64,000 bases of DNA from Fabrea salina. Its lineage: Eukaryota > Ciliophora > Heterotrichea > Heterotrichida > Fabreidae. The notes below the pieces were generated by a model that was given only the letters and a program-made list of their open reading frames with translations, did not search any database and had not been told where the DNA came from. A program made the position numbers and the translations under genes. Location of the stretch: positions 114,978-178,977 of the forward strand of contig JALIHJ010000055.1 in the NCBI GenBank assembly GCA_022984795.1. Direction: 5' to 3'. Below are positions 31,577-41,548 of this stretch, piece after piece; position 1 is the stretch's first letter; every line of letters starts with the position of its first letter.

Positions 31577-34500
31577 ATGGCTAAATTGCTCGCCAGGCGA
31601 TTTGCGAAAATAGCTATTAACTCAATCAGGTCCCAAATTGAACTTTCAAGCTCAGGTTACGAAGTTCTAAAAGCACTTAAAAGTCCAGAAGTAACTCGAG
31701 AAGACATAGTGCTTGGAATGAGACACTTAGCCAGAAACGTTAGATCTCAAGAGTCCGAACGTTCTTTGTTAGCAGATTCTGAGTACAAAGACTTGAAGCA
31801 GTTCGTAGAAAGCAAATTAAACGAACTAGGTCCTCAGGAAATCGTAAACTTGAGTTTTTGGGTAGGCAGTCTTTCCACACAGAACTCTAGTGAGTTAAGT
31901 AGGGAAGGGGAACTTAAACTCTTAGATAGGATCAAAAAGATCAGCAGTGACCAGGTCTTTACGTTCGAGCAGATACTTGAACTGTTCCGCAACTTAAAGA
32001 CTTGGGGCAAGTACTCCTATGAGCTGGAAAAGATCGTTTTTAACTTTTTAGACCAAAACCTAGAAGACATCAATATGAAGCAAGTCGTAGACTTACTTAA
32101 AAACTCAATGGAGTCCATGAAGTCCCCTAAAATCAACTTTGTGTCTAGGCTGGTTCAGTGCATTGACTCCAAAGGCATAAAAAACTTAACTACCAAGCAG
32201 TCCATAGAAGTCTTCAACTTGCTGTCTAAAATTGACGAAGAAGAAATCAACAGAGTTTCTATTGTGATTAAGAAGATAGTTAACACCCTCAGCCAAAAAG
32301 TTGACGAAATGTCAGAACAAGAGATACTTGAAATTCTCGACTTACACATCAAAATGACCAACATCACTAGGATCTTGATTGTTGAAGTCTTCAAAAGAAT
32401 GACAAAGGACCTTGAAACTCGACCTCAAGACTACTCTAACTTTTTTGTGTTAAAGTCAGTTAACAAGCTAGCTGGACTTATAAAAACAGGGGAATACTTT
32501 ATACCTACAGACCTTAAAAGCGTGATTTTGAACGAAACAAGAGAAAGAATTGACGAGAACTTTGTGCCCTCCTCTGACTTTGCTGACGTTGTTTTAGACT
32601 TGATAGTCATAGAAAAAGCACTTCCAAAAGACCTAGTGCTGAGCTTAGTCAGAAAGACTCAAGAACTGAAGAGACCTGGAGTTTGGACCTTTGCAACTAT
32701 AAGAGCTTTTGAACTCTTAGAAATCCCTACAGACCACTTACTTTTAAGAGTAAACTCTATTTAGGACGATTCAGACATTACACAAAGCATCAGTTACTAC
32801 CCTTTGGACGAGCAGTTCAAAATATTCGACCACATCTGCAACACAAGGAACCTTGAAAAAAGGCCAATATTACTTAAGTCTTTGAATCAAATCAAAAAAA
32901 AGTAAGAACTAGTTAGCTTCATGGATTGCATACAAAACGAAAGTTTCTACAAGTTCAAGTTGCTGTGTAAGTATTGGGAAGAGTCTGAGCTCAACAGGAA
33001 GTCTCAGAGTTACTTAGAAGGCATAGGAGAAGAGTTCATGAAAAGAATAGGAAATAGCTGGGAAAGTACCCACGACTGGTACATTGTACTCCAGACTCTT
33101 AAGTTCTTCCAAGTAAGTCCTAAGGTGGCAGACCAGATCTTCGCAGAGAACCATGAAAGAATCCAAGTCGAAGATGTTAACTGTACTATTAAAAGCACAA
33201 AGAATAAACTGTCTTTTTCAGGGATTCTGTGCTTGTTCAAACACATCGAATACAAACTTAACAACGAAACGATCATTGATGCCCTGCACCAAATGCCCTA
33301 TGATGTTTCTGAGTCCCAACTTGAAGACTACCTCAATTTCCTTAACAAAGTAGACTCAAGTGTATGCCAAAAATTATCTTTTAACAAGTACTACCAAAAA
33401 CTTTTCAAAGTTGTTGAGAGCCACAACATAGTAAGTCAAATGAAACCTTTTGCTGAACAAATAAGAACTTTCCTTTTGAATTTAGACGAAGAAAAGTCCG
33501 AGAACTTCAAGTCCTTGCAGATAGCAGGGCTCTTGGCGCGCTTTAAGTTCCACAACGAAGAACTGGTGAACAAGTTCCTAGACGTCCACTTAGCAATGAA
33601 AGCCCCGAAGGACCCCAAAAGCTTACTGATCTTAGGGTCTTTAACTAGGAACTCAGAGTACATTCAGAAAATAAGAGAAACTACACTCTACAGGTTTATC
33701 AAAACAGTTGACCTGATGCCTACCAAAGTTTTGCTTGAAAAAATCTTAATATATATGAACTGGCCTTACTACGAAGGCAGATTCGAAGAAGAGTTTTCAG
33801 AAAGAGTTTGTAAGAAAATAGAAACCATACCCCAGAGTCAACTAGGAATCTTATACAGAACACTAGAGTCACTTCCTAAAGGGGTCTCCAACCAACATTA
33901 CAAGCTAGTTTCGGATATCTTAAACTCAAGTTCTAAAGTCATCATTTCTTTAGGAGAAAGAGTCTCAACTCCTAAGAACACGATGAAAGCTTTAAACGTG
34001 TTTAGCAACCACTTCCAAGCAAAGAACCCTTCTGTTTACGAGTTCCTGTTCAAAGAACTCGGCAAGAACTACTACAAGTTCACAACTAACGAAAAAGCTT
34101 TGATTCTGCAGTATTTAGCACGCAGAGGCATCAAAAATTCTGAGGTCTTCAAAACAGTTGCAAATGACGTTAAAAACGACTACAAAGCCTACGTAAACTA
34201 CTCTTGGAAGATAGTAAGTGCAATTGCTGAAAACAACTTTGAAGACGAAGAATGGGCCCAAGAGTTACTAGAAATCTTAACTCAGCAGTTCAAAGTTCAA
34301 GAATCTGCTTACGACTCAGAGATAAAAGCTTTGAACTGGCTGTGGACACTTGCGAAGATCAAAGCTGACTCTGAAACACTTGACTTGGCACTTAAGCACT
34401 ACAGAGAATTCTCGAAACCCACTCGCTTTTCTGCTAAAAAGCTGTTTATGTTTTACTACTTCTGGGATGACCTTTCTAGGTTTGGTTCGCAGGAGGAATT

Positions 34501-34810
34501 TGAGTTCACTTTAAAAAAACAAAACCTTTACAACATATGGGGACTCAGAGTAAAAAGCTTAGCTTTAGGCATAGAAAACACAGAGTTCAAGCCATTCGAA
34601 GCTGTAAAAGGAGTCCACGTGCCCGTAGGCATTCCTGAGAAGAACCATGCGCTGTTTGTTAAGACTCCAAGCACGGTACTTTATGAAAGCAAAAACTTCA
34701 AGGGAGAGTTTGAGTTTTTAAAAGACATATTAACTTCCAGAGGAGTTAAAGTGTCCGCAATTAACTTTTCAGACCTGAAAACATTTAATGGGGACTTAAG
34801 TAATCTTTAA
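31577..34810 (+). CDS. Mitochondrial helical-repeat protein with RAP-like C-terminus, two 15-nt introns
   Basis: The CDS is join(31577..32749, 32765..32901, 32917..34810), 1067 residues in all, replacing two shorter frames. The N-terminus MAKLLARRFAKIAINSIRSQ is a typical basic, amphipathic mitochondrial presequence. Most of the rest is tandem helical pairs of the FASTK/octotricopeptide style. The end (GEFEFLKDILTSRGVKVSAI then NFSDLKTF) resembles a RAP domain (RNA-binding domain abundant in Apicomplexa) after a poorly conserved start. Such proteins process organelle RNA. The RAP call is tentative; the splice joins are firm because both introns otherwise give stops. Confidence 0.6.
32750..32764 (+). 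other. Intron, 15 nt
   Basis: GTAAACTCTATTTAG: A at position 10, TAG end. The intron itself ends in an in-frame stop when retained. Its removal continues the frame for 45 codons. Confidence 0.9.
32902..32916 (+). other. Intron, 15 nt
   Basis: GTAAGAACTAGTTAG: A at position 10, TAG end. Retention creates AAG TAA. Removal joins AA+C and continues in frame into the following long ORF. Confidence 0.9.
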
Positions 34811-34820
34811 TAATATAGTT

Positions 34821-36962
34821 ATGGAAGTGCCTGACTCTAAACTCGATAAAGCACTTGAACAGCTGAACCAAGAGTTTTCTGAGTACCAAACTTTATGCCA
34901 CTCAAAAACTGACCTTAAAACCCACTACAACCTAAGGAAAGAACTTGACTGCCTTCTTTACCACAACAAAAAGAAGCAAGAAAAACTCGTCCAACTGAAG
35001 AACCAACTCTCAGAGTTACTTAAAACAAACCCACAGCAAACCGATCCAAACACCTTAACACAGAAAAAACTAAAAGCTGCTAAACTAGAAAAACAAAATA
35101 CTCTAAACGAACACGAAACTATACAACTCAAGTACATGAAAGACAACTGCAAAAAGAAAATTGTAAGTTGCACTTAGATCACCTTAAGGTCCCAAGTAGA
35201 AGAAACTAAAAACTTACTACGTAAACTCAACAGGTTCGAAAAAGAAACTTTAATTAGAACTACTAAAGCTTTTAACGATAAAAACAAAGCTGAGTTTTAC
35301 TTACAAGTTTCTGAGTCCAGCTCTAAGAAAAAAGACTTTAAAAGAAGTCTTCACATAGACAAACTTAAAAAAGCCACTCAACTCCAAAAAACCAAGTCAG
35401 AAAGAAAATTCATGGACGTTGCCAAACAAATGGTGGCCCACGAATCCATTGAAACCAAAAAAGAACAAATAAACAAAGACTGCTTAACTCTTCAAGAAGA
35501 CCTCCACGAAAAACAACAAACCAAACTCACTTATGAAACCAAAAAAGCCCACTATCAAGAATACTTTGCAAAACTAGAAAAGTAACACTTACTTAGAGTC
35601 CTAAAAAATTCAAGTTCACTAGAGTTTGACTCCTCTCAAAGCAAAGCCCAACAAATCATTCAAGCCTTCAAGCAAATGCAGTTCATTGAAAAAGGACTCA
35701 ACCTCAGGTACTATGAACTAGTTAACACAGAACACAGACTCAGCAAAACCTGTATGGAACTGCACTCAGAACTCCAAACCCAAAAAAAGAACCTTCTCGA
35801 CGTTGTGGACACTGAAGCTTACAAGAAAAGAGCTTGTTCTATCAGACACTCCCAACCTAGTGACCTAACTTCAATAGCCCTTATGGTTTCTTTGGAGTCT
35901 TTTAATGAAAACCAACTCAAAAAAGAAACAACCGATACTTTTGAAGGGTACATCTTGTTTGCGCACAACTTGATGCAGGAGTACCAGGAGTCAGTTATCC
36001 AAGCTTTAAAGACAATAGAAACCGAAACAGGTAGCCATCCACAAGTTTTAGGAGACTACTTAACCAACCCAATGAGTATATTTATGTCCTCTCTGGTTAC
36101 TCAGAGAACTAACTTAGTGCCTAGAAGAAAGAAACTCTCTGTAATGACTAACCAAAAGTCCAAAAGAGTTACTTTAAACAACTTGTTCCTTTCGTACTTT
36201 CCTAACAAAGACCCTAAAGCCCTTACCAGAACCTTACTGCAAGACAAAATCTTGTCGAAGTTCTGCTCAAATGAAACTATTTGTGGCTTTTTAGAAGACT
36301 TAAAACCTCAGCAGGACCTTAGACTCCAGATCTACCAAAGCTTACTGCCTTTGGCTTTGAAAGAGTTTTCAGGCAAGTTTATTGATAACTTAGAAACCTT
36401 TTCAGAGTTATTGAGCAAAGTCAAAACAGCAACTGAGTTCCTTGAAGAGGAATTTAACAACTACTCAGAAGAACACAAACAAAAAATCAATAACCTTCTA
36501 AAAGGAGACTCCCAAAAACCAGGAACTCGGCTGCTTAAAACTAGCCAGTTAATCAAAGCTGCTATCCAAACTAAACTTAACGAAATCAGAAACAGAAAAC
36601 TCAGCAAACCCAAACAAATAAAAGAAGCTTTTGAAACTTATGTAAGGAAAGTAGACTTTGTAATCAAAAAGTCTAAAGAAAGCAAAGAGTCTTCTCCCAC
36701 AATCGTCAAAAGCAAGTCTAGAGAATCCATGATTACTCCTCTCAAGTGCACAACTTCTCAAAGTGCCAGATCAAAAATACCCCGGTTAAGTTTTCAAGCT
36801 TTGCCCAGAATCAAAACTAAGTCTGACTATCTTAAAGAGATGCAAAACATAGAAACCAAACTAAGCAAAGTAAGGACTATGAGTAACCTTGCTACTCAAA
36901 GAAACCTTTCTATTGAAAACCCAACATCCACTAGAAAATACCTTAAAAAGCGAAATAATTAA
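34821..36962 (+). CDS. Long coiled-coil protein, two 15-nt introns
   Basis: The CDS is join(34821..35162, 35178..35581, 35597..36962), 703 residues. The product is Lys/Glu/Gln/Leu rich with long heptad-like stretches (for example HYNLRKELDCLLYHNKKKQE and FEKETLIRTTKAFNDKNKAE), a middle helical domain (about 330-540), and a basic Ser-rich tail. No family recognised. Both introns carry the 15-nt consensus. Without splicing, three short frames would be seen instead of one gene. The TAA abuts the stop of the convergent ferlin with no gap. Confidence 0.75.
35163..35177 (+). other. Intron, 15 nt
   Basis: GTAAGTTGCACTTAG, phase 0, A at position 10. Retention reads to an in-frame TAG at its end. Removal continues with ITLRSQVEETKN. 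Confidence 0.92.
35582..35596 (+). other. Intron, 15 nt
   Basis: GTAACACTTACTTAG, A at position 10. Retention yields AAG TAA. Removal joins AA+A and continues with VLKNSSSLEFDSS into the last exon. Confidence 0.92.
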
Positions 36963-39900
36963 CTAAAATATTAAGTTTGAAAGCATGTCTGAGAAAAGCA
37001 TGGGAGCAATAAAGATAATCATGACCAAACAAAGCACACAACACACAGCCAAACAAATCTTGACTTTGAATTCAGGTCCACAAAGCTGGCTGATGATTTT
37101 AAGGGGGTTCCAGGACCACTCGAACCTGCCTACAGGAGGCGGGAGTTTAGGGTCTACGTTAGGTTCAGACCTTCCTTCTCCAACAGGGCATGCTTTGCAC
37201 CTTTCTTCAGGCACCAATTCAAAACTAACCATAACTCTGCCTCCGTCTTCAAGTTCTCCTCTTCGGTTCCTCTTTTTGCACTTCACCCAAAACTTCTCGC
37301 TTTTGTCTTCTCCGTAAATCTTTTGTCTGGAGTTCTCCATCCAAGCTGTTTTGGCAAGCTCATTGAAAGGCAGTGTAGCTTCAGCAATAAAGTCGTTCCT
37401 CGAAAAGATGTCTCTGTCCCACACTTGGATAGTTACTGAATTGTAGTCTTCAGGAAGAGTAAGTGGGAACTTCAGTCGCCAGTTCCAGGACCCTTTCCCG
37501 CTCTGGCAGCGGTAATGAGTGTCTGTTTCTCTGTACTCGGACTGGTTCACCCAGGCCCTTATGTACAGATCACTCACTCCTTCGAAGTCCATGTTCTCTA
37601 CGTCTTCGCACTTCCAAATGATGAGTCGCGCTTCAAAGCTTTTAGGAGGCCTGGGCGAGATGTTTATGGGTTCACAAACATCTCTTTCAGGAATAACTTC
37701 TAGCCACATCCTGAGGTACCCCTGGGGCATTCTGCTGGCCTTGACGTAAATAGGTCTGGTCTCTATAGGCTTTTCTTTCAGGTTCCTCCACTTGGGTGTG
37801 AAGTGCCTGTCTTCAATGTCTATTCTGGTAGTTCCTATTTTGGAGTCTGAAAACACTGAGTTAAAGTCCCACAACTGCACATGCAGAATCGACTTGCCAG
37901 GAAGCACAGTGTTGAAGTCGAAAGCTTTCATGAACTTAGGGTTTGAGCAGTCTGTTTGGTGGTTTTCTCGGTCACTGATGACTTTGTTTCCGAGCTTAAT
38001 GCGGACATAGGGGTCAGAGTCACTGAAGCTGTCTTTTTGCTGAAGGTCAAAAGCGTCAATTAGGTAAATTCTGATGACAAACCTGTTTTTAACTAGCAAC
38101 TCGCGGGATATTTTTTCGAAGTCAGCTTCTTCGTCGTCAACACAAGTTTTTAGCTTTTCAAAAGAGTTCCACTCAGCAGGGTACTCGTTGATTCTGATCA
38201 TAGCTTTGAACTTTCCAACAGTGGTGATGCTGGAGGTTTGTCCGTGTTTGTCTTCATGAGTGTCGTCTACTAGCGGAAGGTCTATTGCTCCTCTGCTTTG
38301 GCCTTTCACTATCCTAAACACGTCAAAAGGCACTTTTTCGAGAATAGAGGTTTTTTCAAGCTCTTCTCCTATGTAAAAGCGGTACTGCTTCATTCCGTCG
38401 TCAGGTTCTCTGTTGTAGCCTAGAGTCATGTACTCTTCTGGGTTGGGTTCGTTTATTTCTACGGTCTTTGCGCCTTTTTGGGTGAACTGAGGCCACAGCA
38501 CAACGTTGCCTTCAATCGCTTCTTTCAGAGTGTAGTTGATTTGGCTGCGTTCGCGTCTGATCTCTTCAAGGTGTTTGTACTCCTTTTTTTCTTCTTCAAT
38601 CTTTACTGGTGCAAATGGATCAGTTTCAGGTGGACTTTCTGACAAGTCTAGGAGTTTTTGCTGCTTTTCGGGTTTGTCTTTCATAAGTATTTTAAGTGAC
38701 TTATCTTTCAAAGCACTGATGGTTCTTTTGTGCTTCTCTTTGGAAGAGAAAACGTACTTGCCCAAGTCAATAGCAAAGCTCCCTATCAGTGGCTGCGAGA
38801 GTCCTGCAAACAAGTAGTCATTTACTGTGCAAGTTAAGGTTGGAGCGTAAAGTGGGTCTTCAGGAATCTTAGCTCGGAACGAAACGCAAGTGTTAATGTT
38901 GGGGTTAGGTCCTGGCTCTCCTGGCTGGGTTTCTATGTACTGGACCCCTGAGGACACATCAGGCAGCTCTAAAGAATTTAAGTCAAACCTTACAAACGCC
39001 TTGTTGACAGGCAGCCAGCCTACAGCTGGAGTTAGGTCTCTGAGGCCCAGCACACTTATTTCTACTGTTTTGTCCACAAACTTAGGCATGATGTTGAACC
39101 TAGGGAAGTTCTGGTTTTTGAACAAAGAAAAAGAAGCAAGCAGTCCTCCTTGCACAGACTCTTTGGTTCCAAGAGAAACTTCGTACCACATAGGACGGGG
39201 AGCTGACTCCGACTCAACCACTGCGTCGCTCAAGTCCACAAGGCACCTTCCCATCATTTCGTCAGAAGTTATAGCGTCGTAGTCCATAAGGTAAATAACC
39301 ACTGGAGCGTTGTTGTTGACGTCTGGAACACGGATTCTTAAAGGGTAAGTAGCGTACCACCTAGGATTCAGAGTTTGTTCTTTAGGTGAGTCTCTTGTGT
39401 CTATTTCGGAGCCTGAACAGTAAATCCGCAAGTAAGGGTCTGACAACCCTGTTTTGTCAGAAGCTGGCAAGTCCCTAGCTTGGAATATATGGCAAAGCAA
39501 GAACCAGTCCTGCATAGGAGGCTCTGCTATTCTTTTGTTCCACCCGCCTTGACTCTGGTCATCGTTGTCCATGTCGAACTGGCCCACGTATACCCTAGCT
39601 CTTAAAAACCCAGCTTTCCAGTCTTCCTTGATTTCGCCCACTGCTTTGTCTGGAACTAAGGAGTACCACTCCGAAGGTATATTAGGGTCTCTTTGGCTAG
39701 AAGCCTTGATTCTTTTGTAGCAGATTCTTTTCTCGTCGTAAACTAAGTAAACAAATATGTCAGGCAGTGCGTTCATAGAGCTCGTTGGAATGTACACTAT
39801 TTTGCGTTGCAGTGTTTCGTACCAAGACACCTCTCCGTTGCTGGCTTTTTTCACAGAGGACTCTAAAGAGGTGTCGCCCCACCTAACCTCTACAGAGTAC

Positions 39901-41066
39901 TTCCCGTCTTTTTCGTGCAAAGCAGTTCCTGAAAACACTTGGGCTCTTAGCTCAAACTGAATCATGTCTTCGAACTTCATCTGGATAGTTTCGTCAATGC
40001 TGGGGTCCTCGATGTTTTGGCACTTCTTGTAGGTTTCTTTAGGGTTGTCGCACCACATCCTCAGCAAAATGCGTCCTCGCCAGGTAGAAGCGGTTTTAGG
40101 TTCGTAGTTCATGACCATCGCGGCGTCGTTGTCTAGTAGAGGAGGGGCTCCGTACAAGTTGGCCCAGAAGTACTCAGAGTACACTCCTTGTTTGATTTTT
40201 TCAAGGTGAAAAACTACACTGCCTACTAGGTCGTCTTTGCTCATGTAGTCGTGGTCCCACACAGTCAAAGTCAGATAGTTAGTTACACAGGGCTGAAGCA
40301 CTGGAATGAAAAGCTTGTTTTTCCAGTACACAGACATAGTGGCTTCGTCAGCTGTTAGCGTAGAGGTTTTTACCTCGGCTCCGGCAAATTTAGCAACGCA
40401 GTAAGCGTCTAGGGTGCCACTTTTGTCCATTAAAGGAAGCCCGTCTGCTTTGAGGATCTCCACGTGGAGCTGCATTACCTTGGGTTTAACGTGAGGAGGT
40501 AGCATAAGGTCTTTGTCTTTTTCACTGAGTTTTTCTTTTATAGCTAAGTCAACAGGCTTGTCTTCTGAGTGGAGCACACTGATTCCTAGTTTCAGGTACC
40601 CTCTCAAGACTTCGAAGTCTTCAGCTTCAGGGTTACTCAGAACTATCCACCTGTGGAAGATAGCGTGTTTGGGCTGCGAGTACACATACATCATGTCTAG
40701 TTCGTAAACACCCATCAAGGCGTCTTTCCAAAGCGAGCAGTGGTCCCTTACTTCAATGGTGATTTTAGAGTCATGGAAGTGCTCAGGAGTCATGTTTGAA
40801 ACTTCGAAGTAAATGTGCTCTCCCCAGTACACTATCGAAGCGTTTCCAACATCGTCAAGTGCTTTGGTGGACTTTTGTTGGTCAAAAACCTTCACAGTAA
40901 CCACAGGGTCGCTTGTGGACCTTCCTTCAGGGGGCATTAAAGCTCTTCCGTTTTCAACGAACACGTGAATTCTGTAGCTGCCAGGGTTGACTTTTATTTC
41001 TACAGGTTCTTCTTTTGTTTCTTCTTTCTGGTCTGTCTGGTCTTCTGATTTTTTGGGATCCGCCAT
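36963..41066 (-). CDS. Ferlin: multi-C2 domain, tail-anchored membrane protein
   Basis: This 1367-residue protein has C2 domains spread along its length: about 30-150 (YRIHVFVENGRALMPPEG), 200-330 (LHVEILKADGLPLMDKSG), 520-640 (LCHIFQARDLPASDKTGLSD), 1000-1120 (VIRIYLIDAFDLQQKDSFSD) and 1150-1280 (LIIWKCEDVENMDFEGVSD), with degenerate copies near 380-480 and 665-770. A C-terminal membrane helix (about 1335-1358, ICLAVCCVLCLVMIIFI) leaves few lumenal residues. This is the ferlin plan (otoferlin, dysferlin, protist ferlins), Ca2+-dependent membrane fusion proteins. DysF domains are not seen. A role in exocytosis or wound repair is suggested by the family. It is intronless, which is notable for a gene this long. 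Confidence 0.93.
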   Translation of the reverse strand: MADPKKSEDQTDQKEETKEEPVEIKVNPGSYRIHVFVENGRALMPPEGRSTSDPVVTVKVFDQQKSTKALDDVGNASIVYWGEHIYFEVSNMTPEHFHDSKITIEVRDHCSLWKDALMGVYELDMMYVYSQPKHAIFHRWIVLSNPEAEDFEVLRGYLKLGISVLHSEDKPVDLAIKEKLSEKDKDLMLPPHVKPKVMQLHVEILKADGLPLMDKSGTLDAYCVAKFAGAEVKTSTLTADEATMSVYWKNKLFIPVLQPCVTNYLTLTVWDHDYMSKDDLVGSVVFHLEKIKQGVYSEYFWANLYGAPPLLDNDAAMVMNYEPKTASTWRGRILLRMWCDNPKETYKKCQNIEDPSIDETIQMKFEDMIQFELRAQVFSGTALHEKDGKYSVEVRWGDTSLESSVKKASNGEVSWYETLQRKIVYIPTSSMNALPDIFVYLVYDEKRICYKRIKASSQRDPNIPSEWYSLVPDKAVGEIKEDWKAGFLRARVYVGQFDMDNDDQSQGGWNKRIAEPPMQDWFLLCHIFQARDLPASDKTGLSDPYLRIYCSGSEIDTRDSPKEQTLNPRWYATYPLRIRVPDVNNNAPVVIYLMDYDAITSDEMMGRCLVDLSDAVVESESAPRPMWYEVSLGTKESVQGGLLASFSLFKNQNFPRFNIMPKFVDKTVEISVLGLRDLTPAVGWLPVNKAFVRFDLNSLELPDVSSGVQYIETQPGEPGPNPNINTCVSFRAKIPEDPLYAPTLTCTVNDYLFAGLSQPLIGSFAIDLGKYVFSSKEKHKRTISALKDKSLKILMKDKPEKQQKLLDLSESPPETDPFAPVKIEEEKKEYKHLEEIRRERSQINYTLKEAIEGNVVLWPQFTQKGAKTVEINEPNPEEYMTLGYNREPDDGMKQYRFYIGEELEKTSILEKVPFDVFRIVKGQSRGAIDLPLVDDTHEDKHGQTSSITTVGKFKAMIRINEYPAEWNSFEKLKTCVDDEEADFEKISRELLVKNRFVIRIYLIDAFDLQQKDSFSDSDPYVRIKLGNKVISDRENHQTDCSNPKFMKAFDFNTVLPGKSILHVQLWDFNSVFSDSKIGTTRIDIEDRHFTPKWRNLKEKPIETRPIYVKASRMPQGYLRMWLEVIPERDVCEPINISPRPPKSFEARLIIWKCEDVENMDFEGVSDLYIRAWVNQSEYRETDTHYRCQSGKGSWNWRLKFPLTLPEDYNSVTIQVWDRDIFSRNDFIAEATLPFNELAKTAWMENSRQKIYGEDKSEKFWVKCKKRNRRGELEDGGRVMVSFELVPEERCKACPVGEGRSEPNVDPKLPPPVGRFEWSWNPLKIISQLCGPEFKVKICLAVCCVLCLVMIIFIAPMLFSDMLSNLIF

Positions 41067-41548
41067 GAATTTATTAGCTGAGAAACGAATTATACTTAAA
41101 TGGGTTTGAGAAAAAGACTCAATGACTAGTGTTTAGGCAGTGCTTGCCATAATTAATTCTAGTGCACACTCGCTTTTTCTCTCAGGCTAAGAGACGCATT
41201 ATGAGTATAACCCTTAACCCTTGAGTTTCTGTAATGAAGCTACACATCAAATAGTTCCCAATATTTTTAACTCTACTCAAACCGTTGCTAGTGTATTCTC
41301 TGTGCATTTGGGTAGTTTTTGAGGGTTTTTAAGGGTTCTAATTAGGTTTCTAGAAGTAAGCCTTACCATAATAAACCTTAATTTTAATAATTATCCCTTA
41401 GAACTTTGATACTTCTGCTGGTTGATTCTGATTTCCAGAACAATTCGGCGTGATTATTTGGACTTTAGATAATTAAGCCACTTAACTGAATGATTTCTTC
41501 GAAAGACTTCAATGATAATTTTAACAGAGATTAGAGGCCCTCAGATAA
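41067..41548. other. Intergenic interval, 482 nt, nothing recognised
   Basis: AT-rich DNA between the divergent ferlin and surface-protein starts, over ten times the usual gap to the left. No ORF, tRNA or clear repeat was found. A few CCCTTAACCCTT-like bases near 41208 are too short to call telomeric. Confidence 0.6.

Noticed and set aside
41205-41225. Telomere-like CCCTTAACCCTT
   Set aside because: Only two imperfect units; no array.
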